Shown: in pieces, positions 63,817 to 64,000 of the stretch | How positions within the stretch are numbered: position 1 is the stretch's first letter | How the letters are laid out: every line of letters starts with the position of its first letter | Assembly: GCF_016446475.1 (NCBI RefSeq) | Contig: NZ_JAEHFP010000008.1 | Location: 1-64,000 of the forward strand | DNA: 64,000 nt | Origin: Paracoccus binzhouensis | GTDB lineage: Bacteria; Pseudomonadota; Alphaproteobacteria; Rhodobacterales; Rhodobacteraceae | Direction: 5' to 3' | Program-made: the position numbers and the translations under genes | The notes under the pieces: model-generated | The model's database searches: none | What the model saw: the letters and a program-made list of their open reading frames with translations, nothing else | Told to the model about the DNA's origin: nothing

Positions 63817-64000
63817 CGTCCGCACGCCCCTGGCCCGCGGCGAGGAGCCGTTTTCCGCCATCATGGCGGCGGTGGACAGCCTGCTGCCCGGCCAGCCGCT
63901 GCGCCTGATCACGCCGTTCCGGCCGGTGCCGCTGTTCGGGGTGATGGCGAATCGCGGCTTCGGCGCCAGCGACCGGCTGCTGCAGGGCGGCGCCTGGGAG
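63788..64000 (+). CDS. DUF2249 domain protein, truncated by window end
   Basis: 71 codons are visible from ATG 63788 (GGAGACCCGACC upstream). LELDVRTPLARGEEPFSAIMAAV and GQPLRLITPFRPVPLFGVMANRG match DUF2249, a small TusA-like fold found beside denitrification, hemerythrin and metal-sulfur genes. The 3' end lies outside the window. Confidence 0.85.
   Translation, partial: MTIPEPLELDVRTPLARGEEPFSAIMAAVDSLLPGQPLRLITPFRPVPLFGVMANRGFGASDRLLQGGAWE

Overview
The window is very GC-rich, with tightly packed operons, many ATGA start/stop overlaps and alphaproteobacterial gene families. Gene content (Rep_3 replication initiator with ParA/ParB, a ben-cat aromatic cluster, malonate and branched-chain keto acid operons, a DUF2249/denitrification-type gene) suggests a secondary replicon (megaplasmid or chromid) of a Paracoccus-like member of the Rhodobacterales. 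The genus is inferred; the replicon type is supported by an initiator gene, an iteron array and a par operon. No rRNA, tRNA, CRISPR array or insertion sequence was recognised.

Layout. 1-5.1 kb: a divergent catabolic divergon of unknown substrate (ArgE-like deacylase, cupin, HAD type II, FAD oxidoreductase) flanked by two paralogous GNAT acetyltransferases. 5.2-12.6 kb: a quinate/shikimate-type cluster (QuiC1 3-dehydroshikimate dehydratase, NAD-dependent epimerase-like protein, KstD-like flavoprotein, MHS-family transporter, shikimate dehydrogenase-like protein); quiC1 and the transporter share an ungapped promoter/operator element. 12.7-15.4 kb: a P2-type cation ATPase, then an 8-bp tandem repeat and degenerate repeats. 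16.3-20.5 kb: parB and parA (minus), an iteron origin and the rep gene (plus).

20.6-30.5 kb: a non-phosphorylative L-arabinose/D-galactose oxidation operon (AraD1, sugar-acid dehydratase, sugar dehydrogenase, 2-oxoglutarate semialdehyde dehydrogenase) with a YtfQRT/YjfF-type ABC importer. 30.6-32.6 kb: ECF biotin importer bioMNY. 32.6-37.1 kb: aquaporin Z and a sucrose/mannosylfructose-type compatible-solute operon (synthase, phosphatase, GH32/43-like enzyme). 37.3-47.0 kb: benzoate degradation through catechol to the beta-ketoadipate enol-lactone (catBCA-benABCD-benK-pcaD, with divergent catR). 47.0-50.7 kb: five uncharacterised envelope proteins in two convergent sets.

50.8-57.1 kb: a YCII protein and a branched-chain 2-oxoacid dehydrogenase complex with a divergent Lrp-type regulator. 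57.2-62.3 kb: malonate utilisation (matC, matA, matB and divergent GntR regulator). 62.4 kb to the end: a polytopic membrane protein and a truncated DUF2249 protein behind an FNR/NnrR-like box.

Together the region is a catabolic and transport platform feeding central metabolism (protocatechuate, catechol, 2-oxoglutarate, acetyl-CoA), built around the replication and partition module of the replicon.
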